From the NCBI GenBank assembly GCA_030041195.1, contig JASHOI010000683.1, positions 1 to 21,376 on the forward strand: a DNA stretch of 21,376 nucleotides. The letters run 5' to 3'. Position 1 is the stretch's first letter. Every line of letters starts with the position of its first letter. The notes beneath the pieces were generated by a model. It was not told the origin of the DNA and made no database searches. It was given only the letters and a program-made list of their open reading frames with translations. The translations under genes were made by a program, and so were the position numbers. This DNA comes from Streptosporangiaceae bacterium. Lineage in GTDB: Bacteria > Actinomycetota > Actinomycetes > Streptosporangiales > Streptosporangiaceae. This document shows, piece by piece, positions 14,271 to 21,376 of the stretch.

Positions 14271-14945
14271 GTGACCGACTGGTCGACGATCGCCTCACTC
14301 GCGACCGCTGGCGGAACCTTGGTGCTCGCGCTGGCGACGTTTGCCTCGATCCGGTCCGCCAACCGCTCGGCGCGGATCTCGGAGCGCGCCGCCCGCACCG
14401 CCGAGCAGTCGCTGATGGCAGGCCAGCGCCCGCTGCTGGTGAACTCGCGGCTGCAGGATCCCCAGCAGAAGATCCAGTACCCCGAGGGAATCTGGCTGGC
14501 GGTGGACGGCGGCACGGCTGGGCTGCAGGTCACCGACGACGTGGTCTATCTGGCGGTCTCGCTCCGGAACGTCGGAACCGGCCTGGGTGTCCTGCATGGA
14601 TGGTACGTGCGGATAGGCCTGCAGACCGAGCGGTCCCACCCGCCGCTTGAGCAGTTCACGACCCAGAACCTGGACATCTACGTGGCCCCGGGCGACAACG
14701 GCCTGTGGCTGGGCGCCTTGCGCGACCCAACGGCGGACATCTTCAAAGAGGTGACCGACGCGGTCAACACGGGCGAAACGCTGGTGATCAACCTGCTCTA
14801 CGGCGATTTCGAGGGCGGTCAGCGGGTCATCACCCAGTTCTCGCTGCGCCACACCAACGAACGCTGGCTCGCGCAGGCGACCAGGCACTTCAACGTGGAC
14901 CGGCCCGATCCGCGCTGGGCCGGCTCCGCCACTCCCCCAGCCTAA
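14271..14945 (+). CDS. Membrane-anchored hypothetical protein
   Basis: No family with known function is recognised. Seen: one N-terminal transmembrane segment (residues ~8-27, STIASLATAGGTLVLALATF) without an obvious cleavage site, then a charged helix SANRSARISERAARTAEQS and a mostly beta C-terminal region with LLVNSRLQDP, VSLRNVGTGLGVLHGWYVRI and LVINLLYGDFEGGQRV. This layout resembles widely scattered actinobacterial proteins of unknown role. It has 224 aa from GTG 14271, chosen because it lies directly before the membrane segment; the ribosome binding site is poor. It lies 62 bp downstream of kdpF, in the place expected for kdpA, but has no similarity to it. Confidence 0.6.
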   Translation: MTDWSTIASLATAGGTLVLALATFASIRSANRSARISERAARTAEQSLMAGQRPLLVNSRLQDPQQKIQYPEGIWLAVDGGTAGLQVTDDVVYLAVSLRNVGTGLGVLHGWYVRIGLQTERSHPPLEQFTTQNLDIYVAPGDNGLWLGALRDPTADIFKEVTDAVNTGETLVINLLYGDFEGGQRVITQFSLRHTNERWLAQATRHFNVDRPDPRWAGSATPPA

Positions 14946-15050
14946 AAGCGGCATTTCAGGCGCCAGCGCAACCCGCTCGCCCGCATGCATTGGTGTCGCC
15001 CCCCGTCACGCCAATAGGACGGCAGCTTCCGCCCTGGGGCTGCGGCGGAA

Positions 15051-15109
15051 CAGTGTGGTGGGACCCGCGCTGTTGCTCTAGCAACAGCAAGGGTCCCTTC
15101 ACCACACTG
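15051..15109. repeat. 59-bp long imperfect palindrome
   Basis: Outer arms CAGTGTGGTG (15051-15060) and CACCACACTG (15100-15109) pair perfectly. Next GGACCC (15061-15066) pairs with GGGTCC (15091-15096), leaving a three-base bulge. Inner TGTTGC (15071-15076) and GCAACA (15081-15086) close on a TCTA loop. The right arm is the cleaner copy; the left differs by a missing AAG and a TTGC-to-GCGC change. It lies in the 419-bp gene-free stretch between the hypothetical gene and the SDR operon. It could be a terminator, a structured RNA or, more likely, a dispersed palindromic repeat element. Confidence 0.65.
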
Positions 15110-15214
15110 AAACCGCGGCGGTGGAGGCGTTCCGGGCTGCGCGCGTGGATGGCGTTCAGGTTCCGGAACGCGTCGCCTGCCGGCTGGCAGCGAACGCGGC
15201 CTCGTCTGGCTGAC

Positions 15215-15250
15215 GGCGGAACGGTCACTCGCCGTAGCTCCCGTTCCGCC
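15215..15250. promoter_or_regulatory. 10-bp inverted repeat upstream of the SDR operon
   Basis: GGCGGAACGG (15215-15224) and CCGTTCCGCC (15241-15250) are perfect complements separated by 16 bases, with GACGG/CCGTC pairing beyond. It is 115-150 bp upstream of the SDR start, so it could be an operator, or a hairpin ending transcription from the left. No clear promoter hexamers were recognised nearby. The rest of 14946-15364 outside this and the longer palindrome shows nothing. Confidence 0.4.
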
Positions 15251-15364
15251 GGCCGTCCCCCAACGGATACCCGATCTGACGATGTGCGGCCGGGTACTGG
15301 CGGTCAGTGTGGCCGGTGAGCAAGCAGCACGCCTCGACGTGACCAGCAGAAAGGAACGCCCGAG

Positions 15365-16114
15365 ATGAGTGCCGCCGGAGAAGACCACGCCCGGACCGCG
15401 CTGGTGACCGGAGGAACCGGAGGCATGGGGCGGGTGATCGCCTCCCGGCTGGCCGCCGACGGGTGCGACGTGGCCATCGCGTACACCGGCAACGTCGACC
15501 TGGCCGACGCGACCGTCGGCGAGATCAAGGAGCGTGGCCGCCTCGGCGCGGCGTTCGCGGCCGACGTCGCCGACGAGGCGGAGGTATCGGCCCTGTTCGC
15601 CGCCGTCGACGAGCGCTTCGGGCACCTCGACGTCGTTGTGCACACCGCCGGGATCAATCGCCCCGCCGCCCTGACCGACCTTGACCTGGCCGACTTCGAC
15701 GCGATTCACCGGGTCAACGTGCGGGGTGCGTTCGTCGTCAACCAGCAGGCCGCGCGGCGGATCCGGGCCGGTGGCTCGATCGTCAACGTGTCGACCAGCA
15801 TGGTCGGCTGGGCGCCACCGGGCCTGAGCGTGTACGCGGCGTCCAAGGCCGCGGTCGACGTGCTGACCCGCATCCTGGCCAAGGAGCTGCGCGGCCGCGA
15901 CATCACGGTCAACGCGGTGGCGCCGGGCCCCACCGCCACCGCCGCGTTCCTGGCCAGCACCTCGGCCGAGGAGCAGGAGCAACTGGCCGCCCTGCCGCCG
16001 CTGGGCCGCCTCGGCCGTCCCGACGACATCGCCGGTGTCGTGTCCTTCCTGGTCGGGCCGGCCGGACGGTGGGTCAACGGCCAGGTGGTCTACGCCAACG
16101 GCGGATTCGTATGA
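15365..16114 (+). CDS. SDR family oxidoreductase, FabG-like
   Basis: Classical short-chain dehydrogenase, NAD(P)H-dependent, substrate unknown. Seen: TGGTGGMG cofactor loop (residues ~15-22), ADVADEAEV, VVHTAGINRP where HTAG replaces the usual NNAG, NVRGAFVVNQQAA, IVNVSTSMVG with the catalytic Ser, VYAASKAAV with Tyr and Lys, and the C-terminal VNGQVVYANGGF. It has 249 aa, full length. ATG 15365 has an AAGGA about nine bases upstream. The stop overlaps the GMC oxidoreductase ATG (ATGA), so it leads a coupled operon. FabG-like proteins of this size next to GMC enzymes usually act on sugars, alcohols or steroids rather than in fatty acid synthesis. Confidence 0.9.
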   Translation: MSAAGEDHARTALVTGGTGGMGRVIASRLAADGCDVAIAYTGNVDLADATVGEIKERGRLGAAFAADVADEAEVSALFAAVDERFGHLDVVVHTAGINRPAALTDLDLADFDAIHRVNVRGAFVVNQQAARRIRAGGSIVNVSTSMVGWAPPGLSVYAASKAAVDVLTRILAKELRGRDITVNAVAPGPTATAAFLASTSAEEQEQLAALPPLGRLGRPDDIAGVVSFLVGPAGRWVNGQVVYANGGFV

Positions 16115-17703
16115 GCGGTGACCATTATGACGTCCTGGTCATCGGCAGCGGCCCGGGCGGCGCGACCACCGCGGGGCGCGTCGCCGAAACGGGCCGCCGC
16201 GTGCTGCTGCTCGAACGCGGTGACTTCCTGCCGCGGGAACGTGACAACTGGAGTTCGCACGCGGTCTTCGGCGACGCGAAGTACACCGCGGACGAGACCT
16301 TCTACGACGCGTCCGACCGGCCCTTCCGGCCCGAGCTGCACTACCACGTGGGCGGCAACTCGAAGGTGTACGGCGCGGCGTTGTTCCGGCTGCTGCCCAG
16401 CGACTTCGGCGAGGTCCAGCATCCCGACGGGATCGCGCCGGCCTGGCCGCTGACCTATCAGGACATCGAGCCGTACTACGCCCGCGCCGAGCACCTGTTC
16501 TGGGTGCACGGCCAGCATGGCGAGGACCCGTTCGCTGGGCCTTCCAGCCGGGACTACAAGTACCCGCCGGTGCAGCACGAGCCCCACATTCAGCAGCTGT
16601 CGGATGGTCTGGCCGAGCTCGGCCTGCACCCGTTCCACCTGCCGATGGGGCTGCAGCTCACCCAGGACGCCAACGGCCAGGCCACCGCTGACTCCCGATG
16701 CATAAGGTGCGACCGCATCGACGGGTTCCCATGCCTGATCGGCGCCAAGGCCGACGCCGAATGGGCCGTGATCCGCCCAGCCCTGGCCGCGCATCCCAAC
16801 CTGACGTTGATGACCAGGACGACGGTCAATCGCCTGCTTACCGACGCCGGCGGACGCTCCGTCACCGGAGTGGCCGTTACGCTCGCCGACGGGTCCCCGC
16901 ACGTGTTCGGTGCTGACGTCGTCGTGCTCTCAGCGGGGGCCATCCTGTCGGCCGCCCTGCTGCTGAAGTCGGCGAACGACAAGCATCCGGGTGGCCTGGC
17001 CAACTCCTCCGACCAGGTCGGCCGGAATTACATGCGGCACAACAATCTGGCCCTGATTGCGTTCTCACGTGAGCCGAACCCGACGGTCTTCCAGAAGACG
17101 CTGGCCCTCAACGACTTCTACGGACCCGGCGAGCACTGGGACTACCCGATGGGCAACATCCAGATGCTCGGCAAGTCCGATGACTGGCAGATCAAGGGCG
17201 CGGCGCCACACGGGCTCGGGTGGGCTCCGACCGCACCCTACGGCGATGTCGCGCGGCACTCGGTCGACTTCTGGCTGTCCGGCGAGGACCTTCCGCTGGC
17301 CGACAGCCGGGTCACGCTCCGGCCTGACGGCACGATCAGGCTGGCCCTGCAGCCCGGCAACAACACCGAAGGCCTCACCCGTCTCCGCCTGACCTTCGAG
17401 GCCGCGTTGCGCAAGCTCGGCATGGTCAACACGATGTTCGTCCGCAGCCTCTACCTGCACAAGACGTTCGACGCCGCCGCCACGGCCCACCAGGCCGGCA
17501 CGGTCCGCTTCGGGACCGACCCCGCCGCCTCGGTCCTCGACCTGCACTGCCGGGCCCACGATCTCGACAACCTCTACGTGGTGGACGCCAGCTTCATGCC
17601 CTCGATCGGTGCGGTGAACCCCACCTTGACGATCGTCGCGAACGCGCTGCGCGTCGGCGATCACATCGCCGAACGCATCGGAACCAGCCCGCAGACCCCA
17701 TGA
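16111..17703 (+). CDS. GMC family FAD oxidoreductase
   Basis: Flavoprotein of the glucose-methanol-choline family that oxidises an alcohol group, typically of a sugar, sterol or choline-like compound. Seen: FAD motif VLVIGSGPGGATTAGRVAE (residues 8-26), LLLERGDFLPRE, HYHVGGNSKVYGAALFR, a CIRCDRIDGFPC Cys cluster, GADVVVLSAGAILSAALLL, and the C-terminal HQAGTVRFG (His460), NLYVVDASFMPS and GAVNPTLTIVANALR (Asn503), matching the catalytic His/Asn pair. It has 530 aa, full length, with no signal peptide, so it acts in the cytoplasm. Start and stop both overlap neighbouring genes by four bases (ATGA). The physiological electron acceptor is not evident. The GH15 gene behind it favours a sugar or glycoside substrate, but this is inferred. 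Confidence 0.92.
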   Translation: MSGDHYDVLVIGSGPGGATTAGRVAETGRRVLLLERGDFLPRERDNWSSHAVFGDAKYTADETFYDASDRPFRPELHYHVGGNSKVYGAALFRLLPSDFGEVQHPDGIAPAWPLTYQDIEPYYARAEHLFWVHGQHGEDPFAGPSSRDYKYPPVQHEPHIQQLSDGLAELGLHPFHLPMGLQLTQDANGQATADSRCIRCDRIDGFPCLIGAKADAEWAVIRPALAAHPNLTLMTRTTVNRLLTDAGGRSVTGVAVTLADGSPHVFGADVVVLSAGAILSAALLLKSANDKHPGGLANSSDQVGRNYMRHNNLALIAFSREPNPTVFQKTLALNDFYGPGEHWDYPMGNIQMLGKSDDWQIKGAAPHGLGWAPTAPYGDVARHSVDFWLSGEDLPLADSRVTLRPDGTIRLALQPGNNTEGLTRLRLTFEAALRKLGMVNTMFVRSLYLHKTFDAAATAHQAGTVRFGTDPAASVLDLHCRAHDLDNLYVVDASFMPSIGAVNPTLTIVANALRVGDHIAERIGTSPQTP

Positions 17704-19505
17704 AAGATCCCGCGATGCCGAAGATCGAAGACTATGCCTTGCTGGGAGACCTGCACACGGCCGCCCTGGTGAGCACCGCGGGGTCCATCGACTGGCTGTG
17801 CCTGCCGCGATTCGATTCACCCGCCGCGTTCGCCGCCCTGCTGCATGACCGCGACGCCGGGCACTGGACGCTCGCGCCCGCGGCGGGCGGCCGGTGCACG
17901 GCCCGCCGGTACGCCGGCACCACCCTGGTCCTCGAGACCGACTGGGTCACCGCGGACGGCACCGTCCGGGTGATCGACTTCATGCCGCACCGGTCGGGCA
18001 CGCCGCACGTCGTCCGCATCGCGGTGGGGCTGAGCGGCGAGCTGGCCATGCGGACCACGCTGCGCCTGCGCTTCGACTATGGGCGCGTGGTCCCGTGGCT
18101 CCGTCATCACGGGCACCGGGCCGACGCGATCGCGGGACCGGACCGGGTCCGGCTGATGTCCGAGGTTCCCATGCGCGGGCATGACTGGGAAACGCTCGCG
18201 GACTTCACCGTGCGCGCGGGTGACCGGGTCGCGTTCGTCATGTCCTGGGCGCCCAGCCATGAGCCGGAGATGCCGTACGTCGACGCCGAGCAGGCCCTGT
18301 CCGCGACCATGGAGTTCTGGGGCAAGTGGTGCGATCACGCCTCGTACCAGACCGGACCGTACCGCGACGCCGTGCACCGGTCGCTCATCACCCTGAAGGC
18401 CCTGACCTACGAGCCGACCGGCGGGATCGTCGCCGCCGCCACAACGTCGCTGCCCGAGGAGATCGGCGGCGTCCGCAACTGGGATTACCGCTACTGCTGG
18501 CTGCGCGATGCCACCTATACCCTGCAGGCTCTGCTCGCCGCCGGGTTCCGGCGCGAGGCCGGCGCGTGGCGGGACTGGCTGCTGCGCTGCATAGCTGGAC
18601 AGCCGGAGATGCTGCAGATCCTGTACAGCCTGGACGGCACGCGCCGGCTGCCCGAGACAGACCTGCCGTGGCTCTCCGGCTACGAAGGCAGCAGCCCGGT
18701 CCGCACCGGCAACGCCGCCTCCGATCAGCTTCAGCTCGACGTCTGGGGCGAGACCCTGGATGCGCTGTTCCTGGCCCGGCAGGCTGGCCTGCCCGCCGAC
18801 CGCGACGCCTGGGCGCTGCAGGTCGCGCTGATGAACCACCTCGAATCGGCCTGGCAGGAACCGGACAACGGGCTCTGGGAGGTGCGCGGCGACCGGCAGC
18901 ACTTCACCCACTCCAAGGTCATGGCCTGGGTGGCGGCCGACCGGATGGCGCGATCGGTCCGCGAGCAGGGCCTGCCCGGGCCGGCCGCGCGCTGGGAACA
19001 GCTACGCGACCAGATCCATCATGACGTCGTGACCAGCGCGTTCGACGCCGGGCGCAACACCTTCACCCAGGCCTACGGGTCCACCGCGCTGGACGCCAGC
19101 CTGCTGCTGATCCCGCGCGTGGGCTTCCTGCCCGGCACCGACCCACGGGTGGTGGGCACGATCGCCGCGATCCGCCGCGAGCTCAGCGACGGCGGCCTGG
19201 TTCGCCGCTATTCGACCAGCGCAACCGACGACGGCCTCAAGGGCAGCGAGGGCTTGTTCGTCGCCTGCTCGTTCTGGCTGGTGGACGCGCTGTACGCGTC
19301 CGGGCAGCAGCGGGAGGCCGTCGACCTGTTCGAGCGCCTGCTCGCCCTGCGTAACGACGTCGGGCTGCTGAGCGAGGAGTGGGATCCGGTCGCTCAGCGC
19401 CAGCTCGGCAACTTCCCCCAGGCCTTCAGCCACTTTGCCCTGGTCATCAGCGCTCTGCAGCTGCACAGCGGGCGCCCGGCCCGCAGCGATTCGATGTCGA
19501 TGTGA
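17700..19505 (+). CDS. Glycoside hydrolase family 15 protein (glucoamylase/trehalase-like)
   Basis: Inverting alpha-glucosidase family including glucoamylases and actinobacterial trehalases. Seen: the N-terminal KIEDYALLGDLHTAALVS and GSIDWLCLPRFDSPAAF typical of the trehalase-like group, a beta-sandwich domain to ~residue 200, then the (alpha/alpha)6 barrel with LPEEIGGVRNWDYRYCWLRD (251-270), DVWGE (Glu351) and LLSEEWDP (Glu559/560), the likely catalytic acids. It has 601 aa, full length, with no secretion signal, so it should act inside the cell on trehalose or a small glucoside. ATG 17700 overlaps the GMC stop; ATG 17715 (MPKIEDY) is an equally good protein start. The TGA overlaps the next GTG. 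Confidence 0.92.
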   Translation: MKDPAMPKIEDYALLGDLHTAALVSTAGSIDWLCLPRFDSPAAFAALLHDRDAGHWTLAPAAGGRCTARRYAGTTLVLETDWVTADGTVRVIDFMPHRSGTPHVVRIAVGLSGELAMRTTLRLRFDYGRVVPWLRHHGHRADAIAGPDRVRLMSEVPMRGHDWETLADFTVRAGDRVAFVMSWAPSHEPEMPYVDAEQALSATMEFWGKWCDHASYQTGPYRDAVHRSLITLKALTYEPTGGIVAAATTSLPEEIGGVRNWDYRYCWLRDATYTLQALLAAGFRREAGAWRDWLLRCIAGQPEMLQILYSLDGTRRLPETDLPWLSGYEGSSPVRTGNAASDQLQLDVWGETLDALFLARQAGLPADRDAWALQVALMNHLESAWQEPDNGLWEVRGDRQHFTHSKVMAWVAADRMARSVREQGLPGPAARWEQLRDQIHHDVVTSAFDAGRNTFTQAYGSTALDASLLLIPRVGFLPGTDPRVVGTIAAIRRELSDGGLVRRYSTSATDDGLKGSEGLFVACSFWLVDALYASGQQREAVDLFERLLALRNDVGLLSEEWDPVAQRQLGNFPQAFSHFALVISALQLHSGRPARSDSMSM

Positions 19506-20488
19506 CCGCCCGGCCCAGCGCGGCGATCGACCGGGTCGCCCTGATCACGTCGGACCTGGAGGGGGCCGAAGACGATTACGTCCGGACCTTCGGATGCAGT
19601 GTCGAGCGGCGTGATGACGTCGAGCCTTCGGTCACCCGCGTGCTCCGGATACCGCAGGCGCGGGGACGGCGGTCGCTGTTGCGGCTGGGCGGCCAGCGGA
19701 TCGAGCTGCTGGAGTTCATGGACTCCTCGAGACGCCGGTATCCACCGGACAGCACGAGCACCGACCTTTGGTTTCAGCACTTCGCGATCATCGTCAGCGA
19801 TATGGAGCAGGCGCACCAGCGGGTCATGGCCAACCGCCGATTCCGGCCGATCAGCCGCAACGGCCCGGTACGGCTGCCCGGCAGCTCCGGCGGCGTGACC
19901 GCGTTCAAGTTCCGTGATCACGATGGCCACCCGCTGGAGCTGCTCGCGTTCCCGCACGGCCGCGCCCCGGGAGAATGGCGCACGGCCCACGGCGCCGCCC
20001 TTTTTCTCGGCGTCGATCACACCGCGCTCGCGATCAGCAACACCGCCAGCAGCACCAGGTTCTTCGGGTCGGTATTCGGGTTCACGGTCGGAGCTCGCAC
20101 CGAGAACCGCGGACCCGAGCAGGACGCCCTGGACGACGTGGACGACGTCCAGGTCAGCGTCACCCACATGGCGCCGGACCTGCCCGCGCCACGGCTGGAA
20201 CTGCTGCACTATCACGTCGGCACGCGCCGGCCGATCCCACCCGACACCGCCAGCAGCGACATCACGGCCACACACTGCGTCGTACAGGTGCCCTCGCTCG
20301 ATGCCGTCACCGCCGCGCTGCAACGCCACGGCACCCCGGTGGCGGGCTCTGACCCCATGATCTTGCGCGGCGGCGCGCGAGCAGTCCTGATATCGGGACC
20401 CGACGGGCACCGGTTCCTGGTGGCCGAGGAGGACCCGTCCAGGCGCTGGCCGGGCCCACGGCGCGTCGATGGCGACGCCGGCGGGTAG
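19502..20488 (+). CDS. Two-domain VOC (glyoxalase/dioxygenase fold) protein
   Basis: Vicinal oxygen chelate superfamily protein with two beta-alpha-beta-beta-beta modules. Seen: module one from IDRVALITSDLEGAEDDYVR to FKFRDHDGHPLELLAF (residues ~8-155), with HFAIIVSDME in its middle, and module two from LGVDHTALAISNTASSTRFF to ISGPDGHRFLVAEED (~178-315). His in HFAI and VDHTALA and Glu in PLELLAF are possible metal ligands. It has 328 aa. GTG 19502 is used because it overlaps the GH15 TGA (GTGA) and the first module begins ten residues later. Possible roles are isomerase, epimerase, lyase or ring-cleaving dioxygenase. Its coupling to GMC and GH15 genes suggests action on an oxidised sugar product. 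Confidence 0.85.
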   Translation: MTARPSAAIDRVALITSDLEGAEDDYVRTFGCSVERRDDVEPSVTRVLRIPQARGRRSLLRLGGQRIELLEFMDSSRRRYPPDSTSTDLWFQHFAIIVSDMEQAHQRVMANRRFRPISRNGPVRLPGSSGGVTAFKFRDHDGHPLELLAFPHGRAPGEWRTAHGAALFLGVDHTALAISNTASSTRFFGSVFGFTVGARTENRGPEQDALDDVDDVQVSVTHMAPDLPAPRLELLHYHVGTRRPIPPDTASSDITATHCVVQVPSLDAVTAALQRHGTPVAGSDPMILRGGARAVLISGPDGHRFLVAEEDPSRRWPGPRRVDGDAGG

Positions 20489-20555
20489 GCCAGTAGCCGC
20501 GGCCGGTAAGGCTGAGCATGGTCAGTCACCGCGAGGCAGACAGGGAGGCGCCCCA

Positions 20556-20900
20556 ATGAGTCCCGAAGAGGCCGTGCGCATGTTCTTCGACTGCTACACC
20601 AGCAGCCGTCCGGAGGACTTCGACAAGTGCGTCGCGTCCGACTATGTCGACTACGGCCACAATCCGCCGGGGATCGGGCCCGACGGGGCGCGCAGCGATT
20701 ACGAGCACGCGATCAAGCTGGTCGGCGGGCCCATCCGCTACACGATCGACGCGCTGGTTCCCGACGGCGACATGGTGGCGGCGGCGTGGACCGGCACGCT
20801 GCCCAGCAGCGCCGAGATGAAAGGCCTGAGCCTGTACCGGGCGACCGGCGGCCTGCTCCGGTCGACGCGGCACGCGCTGATCGGCGACCTGCCCGTCTGA
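20556..20900 (+). CDS. SnoaL-like/NTF2-fold protein
   Basis: Small alpha+beta cone-fold protein of the SnoaL/ketosteroid-isomerase-like group. Seen: an initial helix EEAVRMFFDCYTSSRPEDFD, then ASDYVDYGHNPPGIGPDG with the usual loop, and the curved sheet strands IRYTIDALVPDGDMVAAAWTG and LSLYRATGG. It has 114 aa, shorter than most family members (130-150), mainly in the C-terminal strand. ATG 20556 has GGGAGG about seven bases upstream, a strong independent signal. It lies 67 bp behind the VOC gene in the same direction and is probably the last gene of the operon. It may catalyse isomerisation, dehydration or cyclisation of an intermediate, or just bind one. Confidence 0.75.
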   Translation: MSPEEAVRMFFDCYTSSRPEDFDKCVASDYVDYGHNPPGIGPDGARSDYEHAIKLVGGPIRYTIDALVPDGDMVAAAWTGTLPSSAEMKGLSLYRATGGLLRSTRHALIGDLPV

Positions 20901-21023
20901 GGCTGCCCGTAGAGAAAGCGCTAAGGCGCGGCCTCGTTCCCGACCCGGGACGGATCATTTATCAGATTCGGTGCTGTGCTGTGAGGGACGAGGAACGATC
21001 GGCCATGGAACCCGGCCGGCTGC

Positions 21024-21278
21024 ATGTCTATCTGGGAGCGGTTCCCGCAGCCGGAAAGACCCATGCGATGGTGCTGGTGGCGGGACCGTATCGATTTCAT
21101 CGATACCGACCCTCGCGTCGTCGTACAGCGGATCCAGGGAACCGCCGAACTCCAGCGCCACGGGCGCGACGACCTCGCCATGGAAGCCGCCGTCAGCCGG
21201 CTCAGCCTCGAACCCTCCGCCAGCTCCGTCACCTGGACCACCGCCGAACCAGACCCCCTCACCACCCTCGACGAATAG
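21024..21278 (+). other. Possible C-terminal fragment of an unidentified gene
   Basis: In the frame ending at TAG 21276-21278 the sequence from about 21085 on reads FIDTDPRVVVQRIQGTAELQ, then DDLAMEAAVSRLSLEP, with natural composition and codons ending in G/C. It looks like the last ~60 residues of a protein fused behind the KdpD head. The ATG at 21024 lies inside the KdpD fragment and is unlikely to be a true start. No family is recognised. The alternative is a fortuitous open frame. Confidence 0.3.
21089..21105. repeat. 6-bp inverted repeat at the KdpD fragment junction
   Basis: TATCGA (21089-21094), five bases, TCGATA (21100-21105). It is AT-richer than its surroundings and lies within ~20 bases of the point where KdpD similarity ends and the next coding-like frame begins. 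It may be a recombination or insertion scar; chance is possible for such a short repeat. Confidence 0.35.
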
Positions 21279-21376
21279 CTCTGGCACGGATCGGTGCCAT
21301 CGCGGGCGGCCAGGCGCGGCCCGCGGGCGGTTTCGTCGATGATCTAGGAGGATCGCGCGCGGCATGGGCTCGCAGA

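Larger units (their letters stand above)
21005..21376 (+). pseudogene. N-terminal fragment of KdpD sensor kinase, fused to unrelated sequence
   Basis: From ATG 21005 the protein reads GRLHVYLGAVPAAGKTHAM, matching the conserved start and P-loop of the KdpD N-terminal domain (usual form GRLRVYLGAAPGVGKT-x-AM). After about codon 22 (near 21070) all KdpD similarity stops. The frame continues open to the window edge as Arg/Pro-rich sequence typical of a shadow frame. KdpD is a ~850-residue membrane histidine kinase controlling kdpFABC, so only its head is here. The P-loop has changed (VPAA for APGV). With orphan kdpF at 14116 this marks a broken kdp locus. Near the window end an AGGAGG (21347-21352) stands 11 bases before ATG 21364, possibly the start of the next gene. 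Confidence 0.65.

Noticed and set aside
14271..14945. Reading this gene as a diverged kdpA
   Set aside because: It has only one membrane segment and 224 residues, against about ten segments and ~550 residues in KdpA.
17817..18911. 364-codon minus-strand open frame opposite the GH15 gene
   Set aside because: No motif, shadow composition, and the GH15 frame is full length with all family motifs.
1..21376. tRNA, rRNA, CRISPR arrays, transposase genes
   Set aside because: None could be supported: no regularly spaced repeats with unique spacers, no transposase motif in any frame, and no recognisable RNA gene by eye.

Overview
This is a very GC-rich window with dense, often overlapping genes and GTG/TTG starts. 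It carries a class I-type PHA synthase, a PucR-type regulator, a two-domain VOC protein, a GH15 enzyme and an actinobacterial-type FAD/Fe-S lactate dehydrogenase remnant. All of this points to a soil-type actinomycete. The species cannot be named from the sequence alone. No rRNA, tRNA, CRISPR array or transposase gene was seen.

Left part (1-5000): adenylate kinase (minus) is coupled by a GTGA overlap to the C-terminal remnant of an acyl-CoA/AMP-dependent synthetase. That remnant runs head-on into an inorganic pyrophosphatase gene (plus) that has lost its start. An HSDL2-like SDR follows, overlapping the pyrophosphatase by ATGA. Facing it on the minus strand is a two-gene unit: the C-terminal half of a D-lactate-dehydrogenase-like flavo/Fe-S protein, then a benzoylformate-decarboxylase-like ThDP enzyme, again joined by an ATGA overlap. 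Both are frameshifted. This stretch therefore holds at least four damaged genes, from either real decay and rearrangement or poor sequence.

Middle part (5000-10750): an intact minus-strand series reads LysR regulator, GNAT acetyltransferase, PHA synthase, PHA depolymerase, acyl-CoA dehydrogenase. It suggests a regulated polyhydroxyalkanoate storage and mobilisation unit linked to acyl-CoA oxidation. A perfect 9-bp dyad upstream of the LysR gene is a candidate operator. Next come an HdeD-family membrane protein (minus) and a promoter region rich in TCAAG/CTTGA half-sites. That region drives a 26-codon stub that begins like an NAD-dependent epimerase and then runs by a TTGA overlap into a PucR-like regulator.

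Right part (13500-21376): a universal stress protein gene precedes a complete but orphan kdpF (30 aa). At the far right the first ~22 codons of a KdpD-like sensor appear and then lose homology. kdpA, kdpB and kdpC are absent. Between the two kdp relics lie a membrane-anchored hypothetical protein, an intergenic region with two strong palindromes, and a tightly coupled plus-strand operon: SDR, GMC oxidoreductase, GH15 hydrolase, two-domain VOC protein. A SnoaL-like protein follows. The operon looks like an accessory carbohydrate/alcohol oxidation and hydrolysis module occupying a former kdp locus. It is the best candidate in the window for an undescribed system.
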